In this document: in pieces, positions 44,847 to 56,273 of the stretch
Position numbering within the stretch: the first letter of the stretch is position 1
Layout: every line of letters starts with the position of its first letter
Assembly: GCA_902728285.1 (NCBI GenBank)
Contig: CACVBU010000970.1
Coordinates: 666,741-730,740, forward strand
DNA: 64,000 nt
Source of the DNA: Clytia hemisphaerica
Lineage: Eukaryota > Cnidaria > Hydrozoa > Leptothecata > Clytiidae
Direction of reading: 5' to 3'
Program-made: the position numbers and the translations under genes
The notes under the pieces: model-generated
Database searches by the model: none
Told to the model about the DNA's origin: nothing
Seen by the model: only the letters and a program-made list of their open reading frames with translations

Positions 44847-45700
44847 TGGAGGTTCTACCGAGATGTCTGCCCACCTGTCCCCTTTTCTTTTCCAACCTTA
44901 CCCTCGACGAGTGCAGAAATGTTCCCTTCCCCTCTCTCCTTTTCCTTTCGCGACTGGTAGCTTATCCGTTACTCCCTTTTGATGTTTTCTTTTGGCATGC
45001 CTATTTTTTTTGTTAATATTAACTTTAATTGACTTAGAAATCTCAAGCAAATGATTTCTCAATCCCTCTATCAATTTTTTTTTATCGAATTATAGATATA
45101 ATTGATCTACTCCTCTTATTTGAAACCGGATTTAATAAATCAGATATTGAACTTGAACTTGCCTCAATTAACCTTGACGTAGCCCCTGATGTAGGCGATG
45201 TAAATTTTACTAATTAAAGAGAAATCCCCTTTGAAGAAAATATTAGCTAATTGAAGAAAGAAACCCTTTTTATTTTGAAAATTTGTACATGTAGAAGTCA
45301 AAACATGTAACGAAAATATTTTGCGGAGAAAAGAAAAGAAAACTCCAGCGATTTGACAGAGTATCCCATTAAATTTTGAGACAGATAGCCAAAGGACTAA
45401 GGGAGCCTTTGAAGGTATACGGAAGCTAAAAGGGAGCTTCTATGGTATTCCAAAGAATAAAAAGAAATTCTTTGACGGTGGTTAGCCAAAGACTATATGG
45501 GAGTCTTTGATGAAGTACTTAAAAGAAAAAAATTTGACCGGTCCGCCTAGAGGCGAATCCTCTATGGCACAAATCCCCTTTGACCCAAAAAGAAAATATA
45601 TGCCTATAGAAAAAAAAAAAAAAAAAAAAAAGAAAAGAAAAGAAGAAAGAAAGATTGACTATTTGTTTACCTCTTTTAAATCTAAAGAGATATTGTAATT

Positions 45701-46384
45701 ATGTCAACCCACGACAACTTAGAAGTAGCACGACGCCACGCACTGGGTGCAATCAGAATGCATCTAGGACAAGAGTGAGATTCAACGGGAGAGAAGACTC
45801 ATGACGCAAGGACTGACTCTGTTGACCAAGAATCACGGGAAGAGATGTACGAGAATATCCAATATCGAATCCAAATCGCTAAGCAAAGTATCAGCGAGTT
45901 GTCTAATGGCCAAAGACAATACGTCAATACCTTGAAGGATATCACCCGAACATTGGAACAGAAGATTGAACAAGGTCACGGACAACCAGAAGAGCCAGGA
46001 ACACCTTCGATCCCATCGATTGAATCCCTACAACACAAAGGATCCCAACAAGAAGAAGCCCTATCCAAAGAAGTCAACAGGATCCTTCAAGAACTAAAGA
46101 ACTTACAAGAAGAAGTGCAATTTGATAGCACGCCCCCGTCCCTAAAATTGAGAGACAAGCTTGAAGAAGCTTTCGAATCTCTTAAGAAGTCCCACCAAAT
46201 CTTAGAACGATTCGTTGAAAAAACCAACAAAAACCATGAAAATCTCCTAGAAAGATTAAGACTGGAAACAAATGACCCAGTCAATCGTGGAGAACCCTTC
46301 TCGTCCAAAACCCCATTCCCTATTGACATTCTACTCCTGCTATTCGCGGGCTTAGAAGTGACACAGTCAAAAACCCAACCCTAA
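45701..46384 (+). pseudogene. Gag, N-terminal part (one internal stop)
   Basis: The frame from ATG 45701 reads MSTHDNLEVARRHALGAIRM, meets a TGA after 25 codons, then continues open in the same frame (MYENIQYRIQIAKQSISELS from 45845) to a TAA at 46384. It is helical and Glu/Gln-rich, typical of a Gag N-terminus. The next Gag segment is in another frame, so at least one stop and one frameshift separate the parts. The preceding stretch 44847-45700 is leader DNA with an A-rich tract (45610-45632). Confidence 0.7.
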
Positions 46385-46391
46385 TAACACA

Positions 46392-47247
46392 ATGAAAATT
46401 GTGAAAGTGAAAGAGTCGAATCCAATGTCAGACACAGTTTTACTTACCTCCCTACTTGCCAATAGAGTGGACATTGCTTCCCTCCCAAAATTTGGTGCCC
46501 AATCAGATGAAGACATAGTTGAGTTTTTGACCAAACTTGATTTGTCATTGTCATTTTACCAATTAAACGATCAGCAGAAAGCAAGAGTAATACCTCTATT
46601 ATTAAAGAATAGAGCGTACACGTTCTTTTTGACCCTAACTAATAACTCGAAAGAAGACTATAAGAAGTTATCTGATTGTCTTCGAAAAGAATTTGACGCT
46701 CCAGGATTGAAATATCGGAAACGCCAAGAGCTACACGGCATTCAACAAAAAGGCGAAAGCATTACAAAATACTTAGAAAAAGTGGAAAAGCTCTCACATA
46801 ATCTGGAAGTGGCGGACCAAACCAAACTAGATATTATGATTGCTGGCTTAGACTTACCCTATAGGAATTATATACAGATGAAACAACCCAAGTCCTACAG
46901 CGATGCAACCCATGCCCTTTTGTTAAAGGAATCAATTAGTCCCCCAAGGGATGACGCAGCCACCATGCAGAGCATCCTCGCCGCTGTGGAAGCCATGGGG
47001 CCCAAAAATGATGAAAACAAAATTAGGAAGCCACTCACCTGCTTTCGCTGCGGGAAGCCAGGTCATATAGCCAGAGTCTGTTATTCAAAACAGCAAAGGC
47101 AACCTCGCCAGTCATATCATAATGCGCCCGTCACAACAGTTACAATGCTAGAAACAACTATCAAAATCAACAATCAACAGAAGAAGATATGTGATCAAGA
47201 CACTTGGATTTGTGTGTTGAGGGCAACACTCTTTCGTGCCCCCGTGA
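46392..47247 (+). CDS. Gag capsid and nucleocapsid of the LTR element
   Basis: Begins MKIVKVKESNPMSD. It contains a capsid-like Ty3-group region (LPKFGAQSDEDIVEFLTKLD, then KKLSDCLRKEFDAPGLKYRK, then GIQQKGESITKYLEKVEKLS) and one CCHC zinc knuckle, CFRCGKPGHIARVC, at about residues 217-230. The open frame runs on 74 bp into the 3' LTR because the pol part is missing. Gag would package RNA, but without pol this copy depends on a related element. Confidence 0.8.
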
Positions 47248-48108
47248 TGTTGAATCACGAGCGAAGCCAGAACCCCCCCCCCTTCTCAGGTTGTGAAATG
47301 TTAACAACTTTGGTTACGTGAGCTATTATGTAACAACAGGAAACCCATGTCCCATTTTTACGAGTCTCATCAGTGTACACCGTTTCTACTATTTGAAAGC
47401 AAATATCTACTAATCTAAATAGAAGTAAGGCAAATTTAACGATATTTCTTTTATTTACCCTCTTATCAGAACCTTTTAATCACCTTAAAATGACCTTCCT
47501 CTATGTTTTCCTGTTCAGCCTTCCTTATGACAATTTTTATGATTTTGTTATTTTGAAATATGAAAGTTAACCCCATTAACCCCCACTAGGATTATATAAT
47601 CAAGTAATTAAGTTTTATTTTTAGGAGTAGGGACCTAGTATATATAGAGGTCAATTTTTCTTTTATAAGGAGGTTAGTGAAGTCAAATATTAGAGCTTCA
47701 ACGATTATTTTCATAACGTAAGTGTAACTTTTCTTTTGTAACTCTAGGAGCTGGTTATGTCAAAGATTATTTTTATAAGGAACTGACTTTGTCTAAGTTC
47801 ATTCTGTACTCGTCTCCTCTTTTGTTTTGTTTACTCTATCTGTTCATGAAATTAAGTAAGTTCAGATGGAGGGCTCGGAAATCCCATTACACCAACTATT
47901 GAACCAAGTTTTGTTTTGAGTGTAGATTCTTTGTGCTAGACTGTTTCGACACTATCAATGTTTTAAAATATCTTTTCCTTGAGTTTGAATTTCTTAAAAT
48001 AATGTTTTCAAGATTATTTCGACCAATTTATCTAAAACCCCTTTTCGGATTTTCTCTGTTCTGATGCAAATTAGATTTTATGAAGGTAGGACAGGTAGGG
48101 CCTCGACA
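47248..48108 (+). repeat. 3' LTR (about 860 bp)
   Basis: Nearly identical to 43988-44846. Differences are an extra C in the C run, ATAATG versus ATAACG, GAATG versus GAGTG, and a small change before AAAATAATG. Confidence 0.9.
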
Positions 48109-48984
48109 ATAAGAAGGTCGGAATCGCTGATTGAAATTTTAAATTTCTTTGCTTAGCAATGCAATCAGAGAGGAAATAATCTTTTCTCTATTATCAGTGA
48201 TTCCAACCACCTTCATATTATTCCTATTCTCTAAAGAAGCTTGTTGGAATAAGAAGAGGGATGTCGGAATTAGACCAACTTATGGTATAAGGTAGCGTTA
48301 TTTATACAAAATTTATGCAAAAATGAAAAAAAATCTTTTTATTTTTATTTTCAGGTATGCCACCAAACTTTCAATAGGGCAATAATATTTTTATGTCCAT
48401 AAACTCAGCATAATACCAACACAATGAGCCAACATTTCTGCAACAGAGGCCATGATCATGAACTATGAATTTTCACTGCTAATGTGCCTTTTTTAATTTT
48501 TTGTTTGCCTTCAAAATCACAGAAGCTGATTGGAGAAAAATAAAGCGCTCACCGCCCACAAATATAATGAACAAATAGATTTTGATTTTTGTCTTGGTTG
48601 ATGGCTTGTTGAATCTGACAAGAAAAAAGTAAACATGTAGGTCCCGGGGTGGGAGGTACTTAAGCAAATGGAGGGTATGGTATGTGCTAAGGGTGGCACA
48701 CAGGGTACCTTTTTTGGATTTCCAAAGTCCCGCTAAGGGTCAGAAAAATCAGAAAATCAAATTTCAGTCCCACTAAGGGTTGAAAAAATAGGAAAATTTC
48801 AACCCTGGAAAGATAGAAATTTGGTCATATTTGTCCCGCTATGGGTCGTAAAATTCCCAAAGTTTTCTTTTGTTTTCTGTTTTTAGTCCCGGTAAAGTTC
48901 AAAAGGTCGAAAGTTGGGCGGCACCCCCCCCCCCCGGACGTAGGTATGCTAGCCATGGATCTGGAGGGAATTAATTTTCTTCTT

Positions 48985-49880
48985 GTTTCTTTCTTTCCTT
49001 TTTCTTTCTTATCAGTTCACGCTTTCCCTCACTACTTCTAAAGCGTGGTTAGCTCAAGCGGTTAGATCGCCTGTCTCATAGGCATGGGGCTCTGAGTTCG
49101 ATTCCAATGGATGTTCAATTTTTCAATTCTTCAATTTTCTTTTTTTAACTCTTGTTCTTTTATAATGAAGGTCAATCAAACAAGTAGCTAGCATATATTA
49201 ACTCTGCTCTCCGTCTAAGGTTTAGATAAGCTATGATAGCATCACTTAATAAGAACTTTTTTAAGTTTTTTTTTCTTCAATCTTTTTTTTGCCACAAGCG
49301 ATTATTCAAGGCTGAGATATAGAAGAACGGGCATAGGCGTTTGCGCCTGCGTTTGCTGTCTGACAGTTTCAGTTTCAGTTTCACTTTCACTTTCAGCCAG
49401 CGAGTGAGTGAGCGATTATTTGTAAGAGAATCATCAAATAACTTCTTTCAGAATCATTGAACTTTTCGTTTTATACTTTAAAGGCAGAATAATAATTAAT
49501 TTCCGGGTCAAAATGTTTGGCACTTGATCCAATCGTTTGCTTATCTTTCTTGCGTGGTCGTTATTTGAATTTCAGTATTCAATGCTTATAAAATACAGTT
49601 GTTATAAGAGTATTAAACTCTTCACTAGGAGGGAACAGATCATAGATTCGAATTGAACGCGTAATTACTAATAGCAATTAACATTACATAAGGCGTCGAT
49701 ATCTCTTCACTCTAATGAAAATATTGTGATACGAAATTAAAAATCAAGAATTGAAAAAATTGGACACCCATTGGAATCGAACTTGGAGCCCCATGCAAAT
49801 GAGACAGACGATCTAACCGCTTGAGCTAACCATGCTTTGAAAGTAATGAGAGAAAGGGTGAACTGATAAGAAAGAAACAA
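48985..49880. mobile_element. Inverted pair of tRNA-like SINEs forming a foldback element
   Basis: 48985-49140 and 49738-49880 are inverted copies of about 140 bp. Each contains a tRNA-like core (49042-49110 plus, 49769-49837 minus) with box A TTAGCTCAAGCGG and box B AGTTCGATTCC, followed by TTCAATTTTTCAATTCTT. Anticodon and acceptor pairing are poor, so these are not working tRNA genes. The 600-bp core holds a GAAA-rich hexamer run (49366-49398). It may be a MITE with tRNA-derived ends or two head-to-head SINEs. Confidence 0.68.
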
Positions 49881-50249
49881 ATTCCCGCTTTGATGTTATT
49901 ATCGAAACACAAGGATCAGTCATGCCGAAATTCCTTTTCACATGTCAGCAATCTAGTTTCTATAAATATGAAAACTAGATTGTATATAAGACATTCTAAA
50001 AAAGAAAAGTTGGTTTTCTAAACAGGGAAGTTTCAAGTAACAAGGAAACGGTAAAACTTTCTCAGGAAATAATGAATTTGTAAATTTAAGGATGTGAATA
50101 AAAATTTGTTTAGGGGCATTTTTCATTATCGAGGGGCCCCTAAAATGTTAGGTACGTGAATTGAATCTTAAAAAGATGTTATAATAATGTCAAGGGCAAG
50201 GTCTTAATATGGTAAAAAATGTGAGTGAATAGTGAGTTTTTACCGTCAA

Positions 50250-50825
50250 CTCCTCTAGCTTGGGACTATCTGACAAAACATGGGACGGCCATTTGTCCAC
50301 CATTTCACCAAACCTCCAAAGTCATTTAATTAACATATACCCAAATCATAGATAGCAAATAATGTGAATACGTTACTCTCACCAGGTAGGCTTTCACGCC
50401 GCAAAAGGAACAAATCTTTGCAACGAGAAACATGTATATAATAATGGGATCGCGTGCGTATTCGCATATTCGCGCAAGCGTCCAAACAGAGATATTAAAA
50501 AAATCTGTTTATCTGCGGAAAATCATGAGATCTGTTATTGACACTCGTTAACTTTGACATGTCAATCAACCGTGCACACTGGAAAAGTCTCTAGCTAGAG
50601 TAAAAACAACACAAAAAAAGTGGAGTCAACATTAAATTGTTAATTACTTCTTCAAATTATATACTTTTAAAATGCTTTAAAAATACATTTGGTTGTGATA
50701 ATGAGACGGTGAAAGTTTGATTGATAAACTTGGTTGTCGAAGAGATTTAAACAGTAAGTGAAAATAGAGCCCAGAAATCAACCGTCACAAAATTTGACCA
50801 ATCGTCCCAAGTTCAGTCAGGGCCT
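50250..50825. mobile_element. MITE with CTTGGGAC(T/G)AT ends
   Basis: The left end CTTGGGACTATCTGACAAAA with CATGGGACGG is mirrored at the right end (TTTGACCAATCGTCCCAAG, about 50795-50813). Same family as 17685-20262 but without nested insertions. Non-coding. Confidence 0.65.
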
Positions 50826-50829
50826 CCTT

Positions 50830-53550
50830 GGTCTTTTATAATATTAGTTCGGATAGAATAAAAACATACCTGATCAACACAACCAAACCTTCTGTCTTGC
50901 GTTTACTCTTTCCTTCCCAACAACTTTCGTTTTTGCTTATGTAGGTTTAGTCTGGAGATCCATACTCTCTATTCAAACTTACAACACATAAGCAAAAATC
51001 CCATCAAAAGCTACTCATTGAAAGTATGGTATTTATGACCCAGTTTAAATTTGTTTATATACATTTGGTTTGAATTTCGTGCCAAAAAAGCCATTGATAA
51101 GGTTAGCCAATCAGATTCGCGCACTTCCAATTAAAACAATAATATCACGTGGTTTCAACAATTGTTTAACAGCCAATAGAATTCTGCAGACAGATTTGGC
51201 ATCTACAAAAATACCCGGCTACTCTGTTATTTCTATCAAGATTTCTACATTATTATTTGTTTTAACTAAATGCTATACTTCGAAACCACACAAACAGAGT
51301 AGACGGGTCTCCCAGCTAATGTAGGTTTTAGATTGGGCGTACCGCCATCGCAAAATATTTTTCGTGAAAATTTACTGTATTCTAAACACTAGTATAATCT
51401 AGATATAGGAAACAAATATTATATTTGAATCTTTTTTTGTTCGTATTACTAAATTTCACGATAAAAAGAACTATTTACAAATTATTTACTTTATCGGGTG
51501 TTGAATCGACATTGACATATTTAAAATGATGTCATAATCAATACCGTGCATATTTTGTCAACACCCTGCATATTTTGTCAACATCCTTTTCATTGGATAA
51601 ATACCACTAAAATATACGAGAGAAGTAAACATAAATTTTTCGCCTGCGAGCACCACAAGTGTTTCAACCGGTATTCCAACGAAGCCATATTTTGGTTTGT
51701 ACAGAAATTTCGCCCGCTCAAATCTAAACAACAAAATGGTCAATCTCACTAAAGCAAAACATTGCGGCCACGGCATTTCCCTGGATAAAAATTCTGGTCA
51801 CGTGACCATCTGTGATTTTAGACCAATGAAAACGCTTCATTTCCCCGGATTAAAGTTGTGTCTACACTAACGCGCGGGAATTTGTTAGAAAAAGAGAAAA
51901 AAAACCGGGGGTCAAATTAAATGTTTCTCTCTTCTTGCGGCAAACATAAAAGACTTTAAGAGGCCATTTATTTAAGAAAGGGGTGTTATATCATATATAA
52001 ATCATGTAAGTAAGTGATATTTTAAGTAAGAAGTTCATTAACAATTTTATTTTGAAGTTTGTTTTTAAAAACAAAACCCCCGTGCTCTATGATAATCTCA
52101 TTTTCTTAGCTTATGGACCCACTTGGAAGTCTTTGTAATACAGATCATCTGGCAGTGTAGTTGCAGCCTATACAAGAATTGGAATCTAAAGTCTGAAGTC
52201 GTAACTCCTTGCCAGTGAACCTGCAGAGACATTTTTAGTTGGCAGACACTGACTTTAGGTTGGTTTGGAAATCGTTTTATTTTGAAATGTAATCTTCACT
52301 TTAGATGAATACCTTTATTTATTTGGATTCATGAAAGGTTCAAGGTTTGTTTACTTTTTATTTCAAATTATTTCATTGGTTTATTGAGCTGCAATAGCTG
52401 ATTGAAAAACGAAGATTTTTGATAGTTATCAGCGTGGGCTTGGCCGCCATTTTGAATTTCGATTTTTTTTCTCCTGTACTCGGCAATTTAGAGGTTGTTC
52501 GTAATACGCGATTTGGCTTACGCGTAACACTTGTGGCACGGCTTAGCTAAGCGCACCTCTCTTATTCATTATCTAAGAATTGAAGCGGGCAAAGATTACC
52601 GCGTGGGCTAATAGCGGACAAGGGTTTTTTGAAGATATTTTCAGTTATAATTTGAGGTAGAGAACAAACTAAACATAGAAAGGGGGTGTTTTTTAGTGCT
52701 CTATACGATGATCGGTATTTTTTTTGAATTCTATGTTTAGATTTTTCTACCCAGCCCTGTTGTTATGTACGCGCGCCCTGTTGCTACGGCCTTTGTTTGA
52801 AATCGAAAGCGAAACAAAAATAATTTAGCACACACTGCCGTTTGCGTAATATATCGATAAAGTGAAAGGAGGCCCTGACTGAAGTTAGAGCAGTTGACGG
52901 TAGCATGAATACCGTGAAGTCGGGTAACTTGTATCAGTGGAAGGAAACTTACATAGCCATCAAATGACTGACCAATCAAAGCAGCAAAATTTCAAAACAA
53001 ATTAACTACACAGCTTGCCAGCTCTACTCTACCATTTATTTTTGTTTTGATTTAATTTTATATTTTAATGAACAGCCAGATCATTCATTTGAGGGCTATG
53101 CATGTTAGCCTCCACTGATGCAAGACATGCAAGACTGCATTGCAAGTTAGCTACCCGATCTCCACAACAACACCACACGGTGCACAACAGCGGTCAGTCA
53201 GGCGGTAGTTGTTCTAACAAAAATCTTTCCCAACCGATCAGATAAATTTGCAAAAGATACATGACAATTGTGAGGGTCAAAACTTACAAATTAAAATATG
53301 GTAACCGATAACACATCAATCTTGCTACATAAACACAACCTGACAACGATATAACATTGAATACAAATTTTTCTGTTACAAGTGTCGATCTTTTTTGAGC
53401 GCCATTTTTATTTTCACAAATATTTTCCGATATTTCCCCGATTTATTGTTTCCCGCCATTTTCGACTTTTTGACGCTTAGGGCGGGCACGATGAAGGATT
53501 ACATGTTTTTTTAATAAGCATAACGCTTATAAGCATACTAGGGTTGGTGA
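50830..53550. other. Intergenic region without recognised gene
   Basis: Contains the short form of a dispersed repeat (52391-52535), a family end at 52870-52895 (GGCCCTGACTGAAGTTAGAG) and otherwise unique A/T-rich DNA. Short open frames show no family features. Confidence 0.55.
52391..52535 (+). repeat. Dispersed repeat, short form
   Basis: Matches 8271-8370 joined directly to 8574-8613. It lacks the 203-bp segment present there. Confidence 0.75.
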
Positions 53551-53555
53551 ATGAG

Positions 53556-53842
53556 GGGTATGTGCGGACGGGACCTCCGAAAACCGACCCTTAAAGAGAC
53601 CAAATTTTAGTGAAAAAGTGACCCTTAGAGAGACTTTATCGAAAAATTTTCCCTGATTTTCAAAAATTTCCTACCCTTAGTGAGACTTTTTTGTAATTTT
53701 TTCTCTCAAAATCAAATTTTTTTTCTAAAAATCGTGATTTTTCCCACCCTTAGAGAGACTACTTTGAAATTTCCTGATTTTTGTAACCCTTAGAGAGACT
53801 TTGAAAGGTGAAAAACCCGACCCTTACCGTCCGCACATACCC
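53556..53842. mobile_element. MITE with GGGTATGTGCGGACGG ends and an internal phrase repeat
   Basis: GGGTATGTGCGGACGG and CCGTCCGCACATACCC are perfect 16-bp inverted ends around 255 bp. The core repeats ACCCTTAGAGAGACT or a variant about five times at 35-55 bp spacing, separated by A/T runs. No coding potential. Confidence 0.82.
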
Positions 53843-54149
53843 AGCACCTTTTTTGCCTAAGTACCCCCTCCCCGCCCCCCGGGTCCACGGCTAGCTACAT
53901 TTCACTGCTCCCAAAATCTGAACAAATTTCACAAAATTTCTGAAATTTCACTAAAAACTTGGCTCGAGGTGAATCATAAGCATATTTCTTAAGCATATAA
54001 TAAGCATAAACTATGTCTGGATGCTTTGAGAACTTAAGCATACACGAGCCTGACCAAGGGGCATACAACTTGCTTATAAAAAAAAACATGTAGGTAGAAC
54101 TAGAATGTCTCTTTCCTCTTTCTGACTAATATGAGCGAGTTTATGAATC

Positions 54150-54283
54150 TTATAAGGGAAAAAAATGTCGGAGTTTTATTTAGTCGGGGAAAAATTTCCT
54201 CACCTAGAGGCATTTTCGTCAATTCCCCCGACCAAAATTTCAAATTCTTCACTTTCCCCTGACATTTTTTCCCCGATAAGGTA
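54150..54283. mobile_element. Short inverted-repeat element with ACCTTATCGGGGAAAAAATG end
   Basis: The left end CTTATAAGGGAAAAAAATGT mirrors the right end ACATTTTTTCCCCGATAAGG. About 130 bp in total, related to 30810-31185. Confidence 0.6.
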
Positions 54284-54294
54284 TATGTGCTTTT

Positions 54295-54393
54295 TTAGCG
54301 ACGAAGACGGTTAGCTTCTGATTTGTCTAGATCTTCTTTGACTGAGGACGACGGTAAATCAGCACTTTTACCGTACTTGGTTTTGCCTGTCAT
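54295..54393 (-). CDS. Possible small ORF, 32 aa
   Basis: ATG at 54393 opens a 32-codon frame (MTGKTKYGKSADLPSSSVKE, then a charged tail ending NRLRR) closed by TAA at 54295. The composition is protein-like: Lys, Ser, Asp and Glu, and no low-complexity run. It could be a small protein, or the first exon or retrocopy of a larger gene. No good splice donor or downstream exon is visible, and the stop lies beside the MITE at 54150-54283. Unrecognised. Confidence 0.25.
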   Translation of the reverse strand: MTGKTKYGKSADLPSSSVKEDLDKSEANRLRR

Positions 54394-55194
54394 AACTGTT
54401 GGTTATTCCAAATCGCTTTAGTCACTCCACCGTCCTCGAAAGCGCAATTACGTACATAAACATAAACTCGCTATTGCTCCACATCCGTGTCAATTCAGTA
54501 TGTGAAAAAGCTTGCAAATTAAAATTGATGAGTACCCGATACATCACTCTTATTTAAAAACAAAACCTTCAAGTATCGCTTATTTCTTTCAGACGAGGAC
54601 AATGTATTCAAATGTATGAACTGTCTCGTTTGTTTTTGGAACTTTGCATGTGCATAAAATATCCCTACTCGTAGTAAGGGGAACTCAGCGGTCATTATTT
54701 TGTAATTTCTAGTTAAGTCGACATAAAACATGTACTCGATTAACTGGTGGCATTTGCATCGAGCCCTGGTATGATTGATCGGGCCATTGATCGATTGGAC
54801 AAAATGATGAATCGTCGAAAAATAAACAGGTTGAAATTTTTCTAAGGGGTAAAATCTCTTGAAAAGACTGAATAATATTTCAGATATTATTTTTCATGGA
54901 AAATCTAATTTTTTTAACTTTACCACTCAGTATGTTTACAAAAAAAAACAGGGCCATAAATGTTTATTATGTACAAATAATGATTGTTTTCATAATGGAC
55001 CTAATAATTGCTTTTACAATAATGACTAAATGGTTATTTTTTCAAATTCTCCTTCAAATGAAAATATTAATTTATAAACACGAAAACTGTATGATAAATG
55101 AAACAACGAAAATCCAAAATTAAATCCTACTTCTCTTCAAAGAGAATATTCGAAAAAAAAAGAGATTATTGTTACCGTAATTACGGCTGAAAAT

Positions 55195-55440
55195 CCAAAA
55201 GTTCGCTTTACAATCAAACGAGCTAATAAAATCGCCAAAATTCGGATAGTGCTGCGGCACAACTACTTTGAAATAAGTTAAAACCACGCTGGCACATAAT
55301 TTTGCGAGGGTATTGTTGAACAGTTTTATGAGCGGCAAGCTTGGTTAATATATCAAAATATTCGGTACGAGTTTGCATTTTTAAGACGAATGTTATATCA
55401 TTTCAAATGTTAAGTGTGAACTTTTGGATAGGTAGTTAGC
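55195..55440 (+). repeat. Diverged duplicate of 62505-62720
   Basis: Shared blocks in the same order include AAAATTCG, GCACA, TGGCACATAATTT, GAGGGT, TTTTATGAG, AATATTCGGTA, ATTTGAA, TTTTGGATAG and AGCCGT. The sequence flanks FOXJ1 on one side and its copy lies on the other. Non-coding, probably an old repeat. Confidence 0.55.
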
Positions 55441-56273
55441 CGTAAATGGAAGCAGTTTGTTCCGTGAAGTTCAACTTGATGCTTTTTTTATACTAGTAAT
55501 CTTTAGAAATAGCCTGGTTGTTCGTTCCATACCCACAAATTGTCGTATCTAGGTCCGTTTTACATCCAGATAACATCCATGGAACGTTAGACGTTGTTAA
55601 AACGACCGTCTGTCAACCGTATTTGTCGAATATGTTATTCTTAAAATTCAGATGATAGAAGTCTGAATCGCAGACCTCTACAAAACCGCTAGTAGTAAGA
55701 AGCAAAAATTCGATTATACTAGTTGTAGAGGAAAGCAAACAGCCTAAAATGATAGAGAATGTCTCGGAAACTGAAAATGTTTCAGAAGTTCTAAAGAACT
55801 TCTAAGCAAAGTAAACTATTTGGACATAATATCTGCCGTTATAAAAAGCTAAAAACTTAAAGCATAAAAATTAACGGTTGCAAATTCGAGAAAAAAATGT
55901 ATAAATTCAAAACTAGCTATAAAGAAAAAACCGTAATAGTTTCTTAACAAAATTTGCAAAATTAAACATTTTAATTCACTCAGTTAATAAGCTTTTTATA
56001 GTGTCTTTTTTAGATTAGAAAGTTCATAAAAATCGAACGAGAACAAAGGAACAGATATGACCATGAAATCATGAAAAATGTTCAAATTAGAGGACCACGC
56101 CCTTAAATAAAGGGCGGTAAAATCTTCCAGTCTTCAATTTTCGGCGTTGGAATGTAGTTGTTTTATGCACGGACCCCATCAACTACCAAAGAACAGCCTC
56201 CATTTTCCATTTTATCTCTCCAAATTTACAACTTTCAAGAATCACCGACCTTAACAACATTTGACGGTAAATT

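Larger units (their letters stand above)
43988..48108 (+). mobile_element. Internally deleted LTR retrotransposon carrying only gag
   Basis: LTRs of about 860 bp (43988-44846 and 47248-48108) begin TGTTGAATCACGAGC and end CCTCGACA, with about five differences. ATAA flanks both sides (43984-43987 and 48109-48112). TGGAGGTTCTACCGAG directly after the 5' LTR is a tRNA-type primer-binding site. The interior has gag but no protease, reverse transcriptase or integrase. The bases before the 3' LTR (GTGCCCCCGTGA) are not a polypurine tract. The pol-to-PPT segment therefore seems deleted. Confidence 0.9.
43927..48280. mobile_element. MITE of about 230 bp split by an LTR retrotransposon
   Basis: The left part 43927-43987 (AGTTGGTCTAATTTTGACAT and CCCTTTTCTAATTTTGATAC) and the right part 48109-48280 are inverted repeats of each other; the mirrored right end reads AAGTTGGTCTAATTCCGACA. 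Single ends of the same family are at 17610-17680 and 21325-21415. The LTR element sits inside it with a 4-bp duplication. Confidence 0.72.

Noticed and set aside
49042..49110. Functional tRNA gene
   Set aside because: Box A and B are good, but the anticodon stem and acceptor stem do not pair and the sequence is repeated in inverted orientation 700 bp away, so a SINE/tRNA-like repeat is a better call.
51070..51324. 84-codon plus-strand open frame
   Set aside because: No recognisable domain, codon use like the surrounding A/T-rich DNA, and no neighbouring exons.
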